From NCBI RefSeq assembly GCF_029051645.1, contig NZ_JAACFS010000010.1:62001-126000 (forward strand): DNA of 64,000 nt, written 5' to 3'. Made by a program: the position numbers and the translations under genes. The DNA is from Bradyrhizobium sp. CSA112 (lineage in GTDB: Bacteria; Pseudomonadota; Alphaproteobacteria; Rhizobiales; Xanthobacteraceae). The notes beneath the pieces were generated by a model. The model made no database searches and had not been told where the DNA came from. It saw only the letters and a program-made list of their open reading frames with translations. Of this stretch, positions 1 through 6,906 are shown one piece after another (position 1 is the stretch's first letter; every line of letters starts with the position of its first letter).

Positions 1-1
1 C

Positions 2-412
2 ACGCCGGCAGGCCGCACCATCCAGGAAAAGCCCACCAATCTCGGCACCGAGATGGTGGAGAAATTCGTCGAGGACACGGTGGATCTCACGCGCGCGACG
101 ATCGCCGAGGCGCGGCGATTTCCCGAGTTGAGCCGAAATGTTCACGACGCGGCGCGCGACCGGGCGGCTTGGGCAGTTTCGCAGCTCTTGAACGAGACAA
201 TGCAGAGGGTCGCGCGCTCATCAAAAGGACCTTTGAGCGCAAAGCGGAGCGTTGCGACCGCGCAGATGTTCATGGACCTCATCCTGCTTCCGATGCTTAT
301 GAGATCTCTGATGGGTGAGGAACTGAAGGATCTCAGAAAAGAGCTGCCGACGTTGTTGCACGAACGGGTCAATTTCTTTCTTGCGGCTTGCGAGGCCGAC
401 TCGAGGCCGTGA
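2..412 (+). CDS. TetR/AcrR-family regulator, C-terminal part (cut by window edge)
   Basis: An open frame runs in from the left edge with no start in view, so only about 136 C-terminal residues are present and the N-terminal helix-turn-helix lies outside. The segment TIAEARRFPELSR followed by a helical stretch and an FMDLILLPMLMRSLMG helix matches the AefR-like C-terminal ligand/dimerisation domain of TetR repressors, in which 'IAEA.RFPEL' is characteristic. The role would be ligand-responsive repression of a neighbouring gene, probably an efflux or detoxification system outside the window. The internal ATG at 53 is inside the domain and is not the real start. The family is fairly sure; the ligand is unknown. 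Confidence 0.7.
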   Translation, partial: TPAGRTIQEKPTNLGTEMVEKFVEDTVDLTRATIAEARRFPELSRNVHDAARDRAAWAVSQLLNETMQRVARSSKGPLSAKRSVATAQMFMDLILLPMLMRSLMGEELKDLRKELPTLLHERVNFFLAACEADSRP

Positions 413-436
413 ATCAGCCACAGACCGCGCTCCGCG

Positions 437-547
437 CTACTGCCGTACGGGACGCACGGTGCAAATGAACCAATTTTTCTGATCGAAGGCAAATCGGTGA
501 AGCAGCTGCACCGAACTTTCGCTGGCCCGTTCGTCCAACATCGACAT
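437..547 (-). CDS. Small 36-residue hypothetical protein
   Basis: This short frame begins ATG-TCG-ATG at 547 and ends TAG at 437. A good GGAGG ribosome-binding site lies at 557-561, nine bases upstream. The product (starts MSMLDERASESS, ends FICTVRPVRQ) is polar with one Cys and one Trp, with no signal peptide or membrane segment. I recognise no family. The main support is the well-placed Shine-Dalgarno sequence; it could still be a chance frame. Confidence 0.4.
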   Translation of the reverse strand: MSMLDERASESSVQLLHRFAFDQKNWFICTVRPVRQ

Positions 548-734
548 TTTGACACGCCTCCTGGCTGATAGGCTGTCGTTGCGCTGGCGCGAAGCTCACC
601 GGCTCAAACAACTCGGCCTCGCAATCTTGAGCGCAATTGTATTCACGAAGGCCACGCGCACAACTAAGCCAAAGCAGCAGCGCCTCACACGTTGGATTAT
701 CAATTTCCGAACCACATGCGGGGGATAGGAAGCC

Positions 735-1133
735 TCATGAGTTCTGCTCTGGAGGCGCACTGGATCGCACCGCCGAACCGAGGCATCGTTCGAGATGGTC
801 GTCGTCCACTGGTTTGCAGAGATAGCAGAAGACCCCATCCTTCAAAGCCCGCTCCCGGACGATCTCATCCGGATAGGCCGTCACCAGAATTGTCGGGATC
901 TTGTGCCCCGCATTCTTCAGGTGCCTGTGGAGTTCAGGCCCAGTCATTCCGGGCATGTTGACGTCGGCGACCAGGCAGGCCACTTCGACCACAAAAGGTG
1001 ATGCCAGAAAACTCGCTGCCGACGGGAACGCTTCCACCGAGTAGCCAAGCAAGGTTATCAGCTTCTGCATGGATTCGCGGAACGGCTGATTATCCTCGAC
1101 GATCGCGACTAGCTCATTTTTACGTTTCGGCAT
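735..1133 (-). CDS. Single-domain response regulator (receiver only, FixJ-type)
   Basis: A 132-residue stand-alone receiver. Visible landmarks are the acidic pair in VAIVEDNQPFRES, the phosphoacceptor Asp in CLVADVNMPGMTG, the Thr/Ala switch in ILVTAYPD and the Lys in YLCKPVDDDHLERCL. No output domain follows, so it probably relays phosphate or titrates a kinase instead of binding DNA. I chose the ATG at 1133 (MPKRKNEL) because the receiver fold begins there and TGGAAG precedes it; a longer frame to 1211 adds only low-complexity residues. It lies divergent to the FixJ-like regulator at 1350, and its likely partner kinase could be the PAS kinase at 6907. A scrap of a paralogue lies at 6645-6698. 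Confidence 0.8.
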   Translation of the reverse strand: MPKRKNELVAIVEDNQPFRESMQKLITLLGYSVEAFPSAASFLASPFVVEVACLVADVNMPGMTGPELHRHLKNAGHKIPTILVTAYPDEIVRERALKDGVFCYLCKPVDDDHLERCLGSAVRSSAPPEQNS

Positions 1134-1349
1134 TGCGGCTTCCAGGCAATTAGCCCGCGGCACACTCGGCGCCCCTATACAACTCGCAGTTTCCGCTCGG
1201 AGTCGCGACAATGCAATGCCGCCGCTCCTAAGCCATGGCTTATGCCCCCGCTGTTGGCCTTAGTAGAGAAGGAGCTGTTCTTGCCGACAGATTGTGAGTA
1301 AGATGTGGTAGGGCCAAAGACGTGGCCCTTTAACTCGGGGTGGTGCTGA

Positions 1350-1985
1350 GTGGACGCGAACCCCAGTGTCTTGATCATCGACGATGACGCCGAGTTTCGC
1401 GACTCGGTAGGGCGCCTGCTGCGAACCGTTGGACTGGAAAGTCGGCAGTTTTCGTGTGTCTCCGAATATTTGAGCGCCGACCCTACTCCGGACGGTCCAA
1501 CCTGCCTGGTGGTGGACGTGAGAATGCCAGGGCGAAGTGGCCTCGATCTCCAACGTGAGCTTTCCGCGGCGCAAAAAAACCTTCCAATGATCTTCATCAC
1601 TGCGCACGGCGACATTCCGATGACTGTGCGGGCGATGAAGGGAGGCGCCATCGAGTTCCTGACAAAACCGTTCCGCGATCAGGATCTCCTCGATGCGATC
1701 ATGACCGGGCTCTCGCGCGATCGTGCCCGCAGAGAGAGCGACAAGGCCATGGGAGCACTCAGGGAACGCTTGAACACCCTCAGTCCACGCGAGCGCGAGA
1801 TCATGATCCAGGCCACCGCGGGACGCCTCAACAAACAGATTGCGAACGACGTCGGCATCGCTGAATCGACGGTGAAAGTGCATCGGACCAACCTCATGCG
1901 GAAGATGAAAGCGCGTTCTCTTCCCGAACTCAGCCGAATGGTGGATACGCTTGGACTAACGCAGGAAAGGCCGCAGCGCTCCTGA
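1350..1985 (+). CDS. FixJ/NarL-family two-component response regulator
   Basis: A 211-residue transcriptional regulator starting GTG. The receiver domain (residues about 6-120) shows LIIDDDAEFRDS, the phosphoacceptor in CLVVDVRMPGRSG, FITAHGD and the conserved Lys in FLTKPFRDQDLL. The LuxR-type helix-turn-helix (about 140-200) shows LSPREREIM followed by KQIANDVGIAESTVKVHR. This is the classic FixJ arrangement: phosphorylation of the receiver releases the DNA-binding domain. The kinase partner is not adjacent. No nif/fix gene lies nearby, so calling it FixJ itself is not justified. Confidence 0.88.
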   Translation: MDANPSVLIIDDDAEFRDSVGRLLRTVGLESRQFSCVSEYLSADPTPDGPTCLVVDVRMPGRSGLDLQRELSAAQKNLPMIFITAHGDIPMTVRAMKGGAIEFLTKPFRDQDLLDAIMTGLSRDRARRESDKAMGALRERLNTLSPREREIMIQATAGRLNKQIANDVGIAESTVKVHRTNLMRKMKARSLPELSRMVDTLGLTQERPQRS

Positions 1986-2440
1986 CTTGGCCGACTCACC
2001 AATGATGTATCCACGACTGTCGGCGCTTCAAACTGCTTTCTTTCTGTCGCCACGCGTCATCGCGAAGGTATGTCAATCTGAAGGTCCCCTCGCCTTCATC
2101 CTAAGCGTCGGCTTATTTTCCCCAAACGAAAGGCGAATCCGGCGGCACTGCCAGACAATGGACGTCGGCGCCCCGAGCCGCGATGTTCATTGCGCATTTA
2201 TCTCACCAATGAGCTGCAAAATGTTGGTCTGGCTGACGCTAGGGTGCGAAATCGGTGCTTCGCTGATCCTGGCTTGCGTCAACACAGTTGTCGCCCTGGC
2301 GCTGATAGCTCTTAGCCTGTCTCTCGCGATTGCGGTTTCTCTGCTGGCAAATTGCGCGCCGCTACAGGCAAGAGCTCGCCCCCCTCGACGTTGGGCGCAC
2401 AGGTGTACGAGTAATCCAAACTAGAAGGAGCAATCCGACC

Positions 2441-2728
2441 ATGACGTGCAGATACAGATGTGCCTCTCTCTTAGTAATGGCTACGCTCTCTTCCTCTTGC
2501 GTCACAAGCGTTGTCGCGCAAGAGAACCGAGGGACGCTCGAGCAGCAGGCGGCATGTGCGCCCGATGCCTTCCGACTCTGCAGCAGCTACATTCCCGATC
2601 CGACCGATGTTGCAAGCTGTCTACGGCAGAGGAGCGCAGAATTGAGCGGTGCATGCCGGTCGGTTTTCGACCAAGCTGCCAAGGCGGCTGATCCGCCTAG
2701 ATTGAGCCGATCCGCCCGCGAGTACTGA
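2441..2728 (+). CDS. Small secreted Cys-rich protein
   Basis: A 95-residue product with a Sec-type signal: a basic start, a hydrophobic core (LLVMATLSSS) and cleavage likely after VVAQ. The mature part carries five cysteines (ACAPDAFRLCSSYIPD, then SCLRQ and GACRSVF), resembling short periplasmic Cys-rich repeat proteins of Bradyrhizobium whose function is not known. I chose the ATG at 2441 because AGAAGGAG lies about ten bases upstream; the longer frame from 2330 has no signal peptide at its start. The mature protein is probably periplasmic with disulphides. Confidence 0.65.
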   Translation: MTCRYRCASLLVMATLSSSCVTSVVAQENRGTLEQQAACAPDAFRLCSSYIPDPTDVASCLRQRSAELSGACRSVFDQAAKAADPPRLSRSAREY

Positions 2729-2848
2729 CCGGGGGGAGAGCTTGAAGAGATGGCAACGCGCAATCTTCGTCGTACGCATACGACGAAGACCGCCTGATTG
2801 ACGCATGCGCGGGGGCACGGCGAGCTCTATGATGGCGATGCGTGATGG

Positions 2849-4501
2849 TCAGGCGGCTTGCTGATCGGTGGGGTTGTCGGCTTGGCGCAGGAGCTTCCAT
2901 TCCCAGGGCAGCAGCTCGAGCAGACGCGATGCGGGAAGATCGGCGATACGGGCGAGGATGTCGGCGAGCCAGGCTTTGGGATCGACGTCGTTCAGGCGAC
3001 AGGTCGTGATCATCGTCAGCATGATGGCGGCGCGGTCAGCGCCACGCAGACTGCCGGCGAAGGTCCAGTTGCGCCTTCCCAAGGCGATGCCGCGCAACGC
3101 TCTTTCGGCGGCGTTGTTGCTGAGGCAGATCCTGCCATCGTCGAGGAAGCGGGCGAAGTCGTCCCAGCGCCTGAGCATGTAGTTCATGGGCTTCAGGACC
3201 TCGGAGGAGCGCGATAGGGTTTCTCGCTCGCGGAGCAGCCAGGCGTGCATGTCGTCGAGCAGCGGTTTGCTTCTCTCCTGGCCCACGGCACGCCGCTCGT
3301 CGGCACTGCGGCCGTTGATGGCGCGTTCGATCTCGAACAGGGCGTCCAGACGCCTGACCGCCTCCAGCGCGATCGGGGAGACCGGTTTGCCTTTCTGTCC
3401 GTCCCGGGCGGTTTTCTCGATATCGGCCAGCTCGAAGAAGCCCCGCCGCGCATGGGCGAAGCAAAATGCCGGCGTGATCGGCATCGCTTTCTTTTGCGGG
3501 TCGAACAACGGCTCGAAGCCATTGTAGCAGTCCGCCTGCAGGATGCCGGTGAAGGCGGCCAGGTGCTTCTGCGGATGCTCACCCCGTCGGTCGCTCGAGG
3601 CGTAATAGATCGCCGCCGGCGGCGCAGGCCCACCGTAGGGCCGGTCATCCCGCACATACGTCCAGATCCGGCCAGTCGTGCACTTGCTCTTGGCCAGGAT
3701 ACGGATGGTGGTGTCGTCGCCATGAAGGCGCTCGGCCGCGAGCACATGACGCTCGATCATCTGGAACAGCGGCATGACGGCGAAGGTTCCGTGGCCGACC
3801 TGGTCGGCCAGCGTCGACAGCGGCAAATCGACCCTCTCAGCCTTGAAGCGCACGCTCTGGCGATTGAGCGGGATATGCATGCCGAACTTGTCGAACAGGA
3901 TCGTCGCCAGCAATTGCGGGCCGATGAAGCCGCGCGGCGTGGCATGGAACGGTGCCGGCGGCTGGCTGATCTTCTCGCAATCGCGGCAGGTGAACTTTTC
4001 CCGCACCGTCTCGATCAGCTTGAACCGGCGCGGGATCTCCTCCAGCGTCTTGGTGACATCCTCACCGACCTTCGCCAGCCGCGATCCACCGCAGCAGGCA
4101 CAGGTCGTTGGAGCCTCAATGACGACGCGCTCGCGTTCGATGTCGTCCGGCCACGGTTTGCGCACCGGCCGCTTGCGTGTGAAGGCGCGCACCGCCTGAG
4201 TTTTTGCCGCGGCGGTACGTGCGGCAAGCTCATCCTCGCTCGCCGTGGTGACGAGTTCTTCGAGCTCCAATTCCAATTGCTCGATCAGCCGCGCCGTGCG
4301 CTCGGAGCGCTGCCCGTACAGTTCGCGCTTGAGCTTCTCGATCCGCAGCTCCAGATGCGCGATCAGCGCCTCGTTGGCCGACAGCTCCGCCCGCGCACTG
4401 GCAGCTACCGCCTCGGCTTGCAGCCGCGCCTCACGCTCGGCCTGCAGCGCCGCCAGGGCACTCACGAGGTCCGATGGAAGGTCGTCCGGCTTCGATATCA
4501 T
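2849..4501 (-). CDS. tnpC: IS66 transposase TnpC
   Basis: The 550-residue transposase of the element. An N-terminal leucine-zipper-like coiled coil (about 20-85) is followed by a zinc-binding segment with CACCGG and CRDCEK (about 130-170), the DDE catalytic core, and the IS66 C-terminal domain. Candidate acidic residues are in LHGDDTTIRIL, ILQADCYNGF and NNAAERALRG. Length and order match full-length family members, so the gene looks functional. It catalyses cut-and-join of the element ends, with TnpA and TnpB as accessory proteins. tnpB lies 46 bases upstream. Confidence 0.92.
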   Translation of the reverse strand: MISKPDDLPSDLVSALAALQAEREARLQAEAVAASARAELSANEALIAHLELRIEKLKRELYGQRSERTARLIEQLELELEELVTTASEDELAARTAAAKTQAVRAFTRKRPVRKPWPDDIERERVVIEAPTTCACCGGSRLAKVGEDVTKTLEEIPRRFKLIETVREKFTCRDCEKISQPPAPFHATPRGFIGPQLLATILFDKFGMHIPLNRQSVRFKAERVDLPLSTLADQVGHGTFAVMPLFQMIERHVLAAERLHGDDTTIRILAKSKCTTGRIWTYVRDDRPYGGPAPPAAIYYASSDRRGEHPQKHLAAFTGILQADCYNGFEPLFDPQKKAMPITPAFCFAHARRGFFELADIEKTARDGQKGKPVSPIALEAVRRLDALFEIERAINGRSADERRAVGQERSKPLLDDMHAWLLRERETLSRSSEVLKPMNYMLRRWDDFARFLDDGRICLSNNAAERALRGIALGRRNWTFAGSLRGADRAAIMLTMITTCRLNDVDPKAWLADILARIADLPASRLLELLPWEWKLLRQADNPTDQQAA

Positions 4502-4547
4502 GAAGCCATTGAATCAGATAACGTTGCAGATTCAAGCAGTAAAACGG

Positions 4548-4895
4548 CTATCCGACCCGCGTTGGTCGCAGCGCTTCTTGAGGGTTGCGCCAATCGATTC
4601 CGGACAACAGATAGCTCATCTGCGCCGGTGAGATCGTCACTGCTTCGCCCGCAACCGATGGCCAGATGAACCTTCCTCTCTCGAGTCTTTTGGTGAACAG
4701 GCATGCCCCCTGGCCATCGTGCCAGATCACCTTCACAAGATCGCTTCGGCGACCGCGGAACACGAACAGATGACCACTGAGCGGGTCCTTGCGCAGCACC
4801 TCCTGCACCTGGAGTGCCAACGACGGAAAGCCTCGGCGCATGTCCGTGTAGCCTGTCGCCAGCCACACTCGCGCGCCCGTCGGAACCGGGATCAT
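4548..4895 (-). CDS. tnpB: IS66 accessory protein TnpB (IS66 Orf2)
   Basis: A 115-residue protein with the signature TGYTDMRRGF, GHLFVFRGRR and KVIWHDGQGACLF typical of IS66 Orf2. It is required for IS66 transposition, but its biochemical role is unsettled. Its ATG overlaps the tnpA stop (ATGA at 4892-4895), which implies translational coupling. No truncation is seen. Confidence 0.92.
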   Translation of the reverse strand: MIPVPTGARVWLATGYTDMRRGFPSLALQVQEVLRKDPLSGHLFVFRGRRSDLVKVIWHDGQGACLFTKRLERGRFIWPSVAGEAVTISPAQMSYLLSGIDWRNPQEALRPTRVG

Positions 4896-5287
4896 CGGCG
4901 TACCAGGGCATCGAGAACGCGACGTAGCGCGTCTCCATCAACCTCGCCATCGACCCGGATGCGGTGCCCGCTACCAAGATCAATCTCGATGATGCCCTGG
5001 CTCTTCCGTCGACGCGCCGCCGTCAATGGCACTTCGGCCACCTCCCGCGGCGGCGCAGACGGCCCAATCTCGACCGGCACGAACGGCGCTGTACTTGCTT
5101 CACCATGCTTGCAAAGCTCTTTGCGCCACCTGAACAGCTGGCTCACATGAAGGCCGGCCATGCGAGCCACCTCGGAAACACTGGCTCCGGGCTCGAGCGA
5201 TGCTGCAACAAGCCGTTCCTTCTCATCCTGCGACCACCGGCGCCGCCGCTCGACCGATGTGACAACCTCTGCCCGCGAAATCGTCAT
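4892..5287 (-). CDS. tnpA: IS66 accessory protein TnpA (helix-turn-helix)
   Basis: A 131-residue DNA-binding accessory protein. An N-terminal helix-turn-helix includes RRRWSQDEKERLV, LEPGASVSEVARMAGLHVSQLFRWR, and the C-terminal part includes IEIDLGSGHRIRVDG. The ATG at 5287 is preceded by a well-placed AGGAG; the frame extends to 5338 but has no ribosome-binding site there. It probably recognises the element ends. A decayed homologue lies at 23392-23711. Confidence 0.88.
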   Translation of the reverse strand: MTISRAEVVTSVERRRRWSQDEKERLVAASLEPGASVSEVARMAGLHVSQLFRWRKELCKHGEASTAPFVPVEIGPSAPPREVAEVPLTAARRRKSQGIIEIDLGSGHRIRVDGEVDGDALRRVLDALVRR

Positions 5288-5628
5288 AGCGCTTCTCCTA
5301 GGATTACCCCTAGGACCTGCAGCCCTCGCGTCCCTCAAACAAGACGGCCTTTGGCGGAGGGATACTCTTCGTCCACCGCGCGTTCGGAACTGTCACTGGC
5401 GTCGAGGATAAGCCAAGGCTTAGCTCGCTCAACCTCGGTCTTGGTGGCCCATATCTCCGGACAATTGAGCGGAGATGGGTGAGCGGACTAGCGTCGCAGT
5501 CAGTCAGACGGACTCAGCTTCGCGGCTGATTTGGACAGGAACGATGGATCGGAGCGCACGCGCTCGATAGCTGCCATGCCGTGAAAAGTTTTCGACGGAC
5601 AAAGGCCGACTCCAACTCGGAGCTGCAT
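5288..5628. other. Intergenic region right of the IS66 element
   Basis: The first part should contain the right inverted repeat of the IS66 element, which I could not place. The rest shows no convincing gene, RNA or promoter. A GGAG lies about seven bases before the ATG at 5629. Confidence 0.4.
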
Positions 5629-5856
5629 ATGAGAGTCAAGCTCTGCGCCCGGTGCCCCTACACGCCGCGAGATCTGGCGGATCACTACGACGCAAACGCC
5701 GGCTCTCATCTGTGCTTTCGGTGCGACAGTAAAAGCGCGCCAGCCGCCATACTCGTGACAGCGAACCGAGAGTCAAAATGTGCAACAGCCGAGAACATCT
5801 TGAACGCCGCCGCGCAGCAAAGGCCCGCGCTTTCTGTGGCGGAAAGTTTGAGCTGA
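5629..5856 (+). CDS. Small zinc-ribbon-like protein
   Basis: A 75-residue protein whose N-terminal half holds two CxxC pairs, LCARCPYTPRDL and LCFRCDSK, spaced like a treble-clef or zinc-ribbon site. I have seen this CARCPYTPRDL pattern in small Bradyrhizobium proteins of unknown function. I chose the ATG at 5629 because GGAG precedes it and the conserved part starts there; the frame extends upstream to a GTG at 5581. It lies in a run of small Cys-pair genes with 5971 and 6354. It likely binds zinc; the role is unknown. Confidence 0.6.
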   Translation: MRVKLCARCPYTPRDLADHYDANAGSHLCFRCDSKSAPAAILVTANRESKCATAENILNAAAQQRPALSVAESLS

Positions 5857-5970
5857 TCCCCAGAGACGCACGAACGCGATCGCCAATGGTTGTATCACGT
5901 TTAGCCCGCGAGAAGCTTTTGGCGCACAGAACGTGGGTGTTCAACAATTTCGTGATGGGAGGCTGCATCT

Positions 5971-6357
5971 TTGAAGCGTCCACGCGAAGAACTTGTCTTG
6001 GTTGCCGTTCTGGTTTTGTGGACCACCTCAGCCAAGGCACAGAAGCGGCACAGGATGCTGCTCATCGCCACCACCCTTCGCAGGACCAGGTGCTGCATTA
6101 GAAGTGTTATTCGACCTGGCACAGGCCGGACAATCCGACGCTCAGCTGCTGCAACAACTCAGACTGTTACTCTACCGAGATCCAATATGTCGACGGCAAG
6201 CTCTATGCGAGGCGGCGGGAAGACGGGAAGTATATTCTCATTCCGTCCCAGAAGATCGAGCGAAACAGGGATAATCCTGACGGCCGAAATCCGCACCACC
6301 GCCGGCCTTTCTCCGACTGGCACGGTCTATTGCTTCGCATTGGGAGGCGCCACATGA
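5971..6357 (+). pseudogene. Frameshifted gene for a small secreted Cys-containing protein
   Basis: The start encodes a signal peptide (MKRPREELVLVAVLVLWTTS, then AKAQ). The continuation is found only in the other frame, starting near AHRHHP and running through STWHRPDNPTLSCCNNSDCY and IQYVDGKLYARRREDGK to IERNRDNPDG. That frame carries an in-frame TAG at 6099-6101. The last residues (TGTVYCFALGGAT) are back in the first frame. Together these pieces make one protein of the usual size for a periplasmic family I associate with Bradyrhizobium. At least two frameshifts and a stop have broken it. Its end overlaps the next gene as ATGA, so the pair was probably one operon. Confidence 0.6.
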
Positions 6358-6554
6358 AATTCATCCTGGTGAATGGCAGAACTCCCATCCGGACAACGTT
6401 CTGCCTGCAATGCTGCAAAAAGATCAATGACAACTATGTCCGCGAAATCAGGACGCGCCTACCTTACTGCGATTATCAATGCTACGCGCGCCACCGTGAT
6501 TTTGAAACGCGGGCGGCAAGCTCGGGCGATAGATACTTCGTGATGGCTCACTGA
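6354..6554 (+). CDS. Small Cys-pair protein of unknown function
   Basis: A 66-residue protein beginning MKFILVNGRTP, with Cys pairs in FCLQCCKKI and YCDYQCYARH that could hold a zinc ion. Its ATG overlaps the stop of the broken gene before it (ATGA at 6354-6357). The pattern 'MKFILVNGRTP…FC..CC..I…Y.REI.TRL.YCD..CY' is one I recognise from Bradyrhizobium, with no assigned role. Translation may now suffer because it was probably coupled to the frameshifted upstream gene. Confidence 0.6.
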   Translation: MKFILVNGRTPIRTTFCLQCCKKINDNYVREIRTRLPYCDYQCYARHRDFETRAASSGDRYFVMAH

Positions 6555-6644
6555 ACGCGATAAAGAAGCCCTATGATCAAGGATGCCGAGGAGGCGAGCC
6601 CCCAGAGCGCCTGCGTCAGCACGCCAAAGACGATACTGGAAAAG

Positions 6645-6698
6645 CGAGCTCTCGCTGAGCGACGTCAGGCAGCGTTCGAGATGGTCGTTATCAACGGC
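6645..6698 (-). pseudogene. Remnant of a receiver-domain gene
   Basis: In this frame the sequence reads KAVDNDHLERCLTSLSES. It matches the end of the receiver at 735-1133 (KPVDDDHLERCLGSAVRS) at most positions. The match starts at the conserved Lys-Pro region and stops at the protein end, so this looks like the 3' scrap of a paralogous response-regulator gene. No receiver motif could be found on either side. Confidence 0.4.
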
Positions 6699-6906
6699 CT
6701 TGCGCGCCTTCGGCGGCCCAACAACCAGAAACGCCCAGCACGGATAACGGTCCGGGAACCTTCCGCAGAGGGCGCCAGTAGTGTAACCTCCTCCCTTGCT
6801 GTTTGCGCGGATTAGGCGGCTTGGCTCGCCAATCGGAAGCGCCATGATTGAAAGACCGGCAGGATCGGGCCTTTGTCCGCGTCCCCACAGTCGGGGGCGT
6901 GCTTGG

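Larger units (their letters stand above)
2849..5287 (-). mobile_element. IS66-family insertion sequence (tnpA-tnpB-tnpC)
   Basis: All three IS66 genes are present, in the normal order and intact. The coordinates cover only the coding part. I could not fix the terminal inverted repeats or the 8-bp target duplication by eye. A GACGAAGA octamer occurs on both sides (near 2785 and, inverted, near 5373) but is too short to define the ends. A perfect local palindrome of TCTTCGTCGTA around CGCA lies just beyond the tnpC end (about 2765-2790). Confidence 0.85.

Noticed and set aside
1987..2424. A 145-codon plus frame with a hydrophobic C-terminal part
   Set aside because: Starts TTG directly after the FixJ-like stop without a ribosome-binding site; the hydrophobic stretch alone is not enough to call a membrane protein.
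3245..4669. A 474-codon open frame on the plus strand across IS66 tnpC
   Set aside because: It is the antisense shadow of the intact tnpC; no ribosome-binding site and no family pattern, while tnpC has all IS66 motifs.
6319..6336. Possible sigma-54 (-24/-12) promoter TGGCACG…TTGCT
   Set aside because: The spacing between the GG and GC elements is one base too long, and it lies inside coding DNA.
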